A DNA stretch of 64,000 nt, from NCBI RefSeq assembly GCF_052324685.1, contig NW_027506914.1, positions 124,001 through 188,000 on the forward strand. Direction: 5' to 3'. Positions 61,851 through 64,000 of this stretch are shown here, piece after piece; position 1 is the first letter of the stretch, and the number at the start of each line of letters is the position of its first letter. The position numbers were made by a program, and so were the translations under genes. This DNA comes from Brachyhypopomus gauderio (Eukaryota > Chordata > Actinopteri > Gymnotiformes > Hypopomidae). The notes under the pieces are model-generated. The model saw only the letters and a program-made list of their open reading frames with translations, did not search any database and was not told the DNA's origin.

Positions 61851-61976
61851 TTCAATTCTTATAAAACGGGCAGATATTTTATAGTATGTGATATAACTTT
61901 GCAACAGACTATCAACTTAGATTTCAGATTTGAATTACGTTGCATTTAAAACAGATTTCTTTAAATGGTTCATTGT

Positions 61977-62160
61977 ACATTTTGTACACCCATTCCTGGT
62001 TCTGCAGATCTACCCCCTACAGAGTTTAGCTCTAACCTTGATCTTACACATTTGATCCAGGTAATGAGGGGCTTCAGAGGCAACTGAATATCAGGTGTGT
62101 TGGATCCGATCTCTTCAAGGTGGTAGATACCCAGGGCCAGGTTTGAGTAACCCTGCTATA
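61977..62160. repeat. Dispersed fish MITE-like repeat
   Basis: CACCCATTCCTGGTTCTGCA...GGGCCAGGTTTGAGTAACCC: a common teleost repeat wording with imperfect inverted ends. No coding. Confidence 0.45.
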
Positions 62161-62831
62161 AGTTGTAATATTAAATGGGAAGTTCCATATTTCACATTTG
62201 AGTGAAATGTATTGATGTTTGAACACTAATTGATTTTTCAACCTCAATTACCTGATTTAATTTTTTTTTTAAGGCAGTAAAACAAAAAGCATTTGTTGTG
62301 ACTACTGGATTTGCTATATTAAGAACACCTTTAGGATTTGTTTTAGGTCTGGATGCACAATATTGTCTTAAGAAAAACTGTGCTTTTTACTCTAACTTTA
62401 TAAATGAACTACTTAATTCTTGTTTTGATAAAGTCTTTTAGACAGGTACAGTTTGCTCAAATGTGAAAAAAGGTTAACTTAACCTTCTGAAACAGGTTTT
62501 GCCCTTTATTGCAGGTCTTGCTTTATGATATTAGGGGAAAAAACCTTTCATTGCAATGTATTTTTTCAGTGATAATTAGGGGTGTATTCAACTAAGGATT
62601 TTCATAGTCGAATCTGATTCGTCAGCTTTTCCCTTTAGTCGACTAATAGTCGAATCGGGTTTATTTTTATTTATTTTTTATTTAGAGCACCTTAAATGGG
62701 ATCCCATTCTCGTTCAGGACTTTTTTCCTCTTAAAAGTAAAAACCTAAAACACTCAGATAAATGAATAAACATGGTAGGTTGGCTTTATTCAGCTTTTAT
62801 TTATTTACTTATTTATTTTTTAATGAAACGT

Positions 62832-63162
62832 TGTCACGTTGAGGACCCCGGCCCCTCCCTTTTGGGCGTGTGTTAACGTTGTCCACGTGCTTTGTCTGTG
62901 TCAGTGAATCTCCGTGGTTATGGTTATGTCGTGTGATAATCTGTCTCACCTGTGAATCGTCTCGTAATCACGTGGGGCTAATGTGGTTTGTCTATTTAAT
63001 GTGCGTTCGCGCAGTGTCCTGTGCTCGTCGTTGTCTAGAGTCTACAGGTTTCTGTGTGAATGTTTCAGTGTTACTCGTGCGCTATTGCGCAATCTCTGTT
63101 AAAAATTTAAGTGACCAACAGAAAGCGAGGATTCTCATCCTTCGCCCTGCCCGCGCGTCACA
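62832..63162 (+). repeat. Solo LTR (fossil)
   Basis: TGTCACGTTG...CGCGTCACA, 331 bp, the same family as 13787-14124. The flanking 5-mers AACGT and AACAT are a mutated duplication. Confidence 0.75.
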
Positions 63163-63362
63163 AACATTAGAGAACATTAACCGTCAGTGCGCATTGCGCA
63201 TATCGAAGTGTCAGACAGGCACTGTGCAAAATGTCAAAAATATTTTAAATAAAATATGCCTGCCTGAAAATATAAAAAAATTGCCACACAACAGCAAAAA
63301 AATATAAGGAAAGGTTCAAGTAACGGGGTTTAAAAGCAAACAACAACAAATAATGTATAGGC

Positions 63363-63557
63363 CTACTTGCCGAGACGCGACGAGACGACACGACTGAAAC
63401 GGCAAACGTTTTTTTTTCGCCTTACGCGTTTTAAATTGTATGCCATGTTGGTTGTTGTCGTGTGAAATGAAAGACATTGATGACATAACTTGCACTTTAC
63501 TTTGTTTGATTCATCTTTATGTTTTTCAAAATACTTTTGAAGTTTTTTAGTAGCCAT
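63363..63557 (-). pseudogene. BED zinc-finger N-terminus of a hAT transposase
   Basis: MATKKLQKYFEKHKDESNKV leads into CKLCHQCLSFHTTTTNM, the CxxC half of a BED finger typical of ZBED-type hAT transposases. The frame then diverges and no catalytic domain follows in the element. Confidence 0.6.
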
Positions 63558-63910
63558 TATAATCTCGGCAGATGCTGCGCGTATGCTGCGCGTATTCTGT
63601 AGCGTGTTCAGCTCCGCTCGTTTGGATTGTGCAACAGCAGGGTGTGATTTATTAATGTGTAGTAAGGAAGATGCCTATTGTTAATGCGCAAACATCATTT
63701 TTAAATATTTACTAACAGAAATTAGGATGATTTTATTTGACAAAAGGCTATATATAACGAAAACAAAAACATTTCATGTAACAACTAATGCTTAGTTGTA
63801 TCCTTGGGCACCCCCATGCAGTTAGAATGGTACATTCGGCTATGACGTTCATAGTCGACTAGGGGGTATAGTCGAATCAGCGACTATTGCAGGTCACCCC
63901 TAGTGATAAT

Positions 63911-64000
63911 TATTGCAATATAAAAAAAATACAAGACTTTTCACCAGAAAGCATTTAGTCAATATCGTATGATAATAATGCACTCGGTGTATCCAAAATT
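63911..64000. other. Unassigned end of window
   Basis: Nothing recognised. Confidence 0.3.

Larger units (their letters stand above)
62577..63902 (-). mobile_element. hAT element with BED finger, partial
   Basis: Left end TAGGGGTGTATTCAAC, right end GGTCACCCCTA, 8-bp duplication GTGATAAT (62569-62576 and 63903-63910). It encodes only the start of a hAT transposase on the minus strand and hosts a solo LTR. Confidence 0.8.

Overview
This is a teleost fish nuclear window. It holds a replication-dependent histone gene cluster (H4, H3, H2A, H1, H2B: intronless, compact promoters, 3' histone stem-loops with U7-type purine elements) buried in young and old transposable elements of fish type (hAT MITEs, Tc1, piggyBac, L2/Rex1-like LINE, BEL/Pao). 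The repeat content points to a teleost, possibly an otophysan; the species cannot be named from the sequence.

Layout. 1-1250: unassigned DNA and a dispersed fish repeat. 1250-1900: intact H4 (+). 2864-13440: a complete-looking 10.6 kb DNA transposon (IS3EU-like, long TIRs, 6-bp target duplication) with two divergently placed multi-exon genes, a HECT-type E3 ligase-like gene (+) and an rve/DDE transposase (-). 13447-16500: duplicated histone spacer, a solo LTR, MITEs, microsatellites and the last bases of a lost H2B gene. 17995-25250: H3, H2A, H1 and H2B, all on the minus strand. 26060-38720: a second H4 (-), an inverted copy of the first with its promoter, split by two retro-insertions. 38835-47070: Tc1, MITEs, a minisatellite and a broken L2-type LINE. 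47078-60667: nested LTR, hAT, BEL/Pao and piggyBac fossils. 60668-64000: fragments of DNA transposons including a BED-finger hAT.

The main discovery candidate lies at 26332-38482. A Tx1-like non-LTR retrotransposon (ORF1 with three CCHC knuckles; ORF2 with APE endonuclease, reverse transcriptase and a terminal Cys/His motif) is present as two almost identical full-length copies in a 5247-bp head-to-tail repeat. Its junctions record several insertions into histone genes. The 3' junctions in H4 and H2A fall at the same place in the conserved SGRGK codons, between coding nucleotides 13 and 14. The leaders upstream of each copy are pieces of H4 and H2A transcripts (5' UTR plus first codons), as expected if elements sitting in histone genes are transcribed from histone promoters and then retrotransposed. 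In the resident H4 gene a processed copy of host UBE2W mRNA sits in exactly the same SGRGK nick site, as expected if the LINE machinery mobilised a cellular mRNA in trans. That event also created an open in-frame H4(1-9)-UBE2W fusion behind the H4 promoter. Together these suggest a histone-gene-targeting LINE, a target class I do not recall being described for this clade.

A second theme is a G-tract module (GGGGCGAACGTAAGTTGTTG-like) found inside at least seven otherwise different MITEs. The histone unit itself is partly duplicated in inverted orientation, with relic 3' ends of H4 and H2B marking lost genes.
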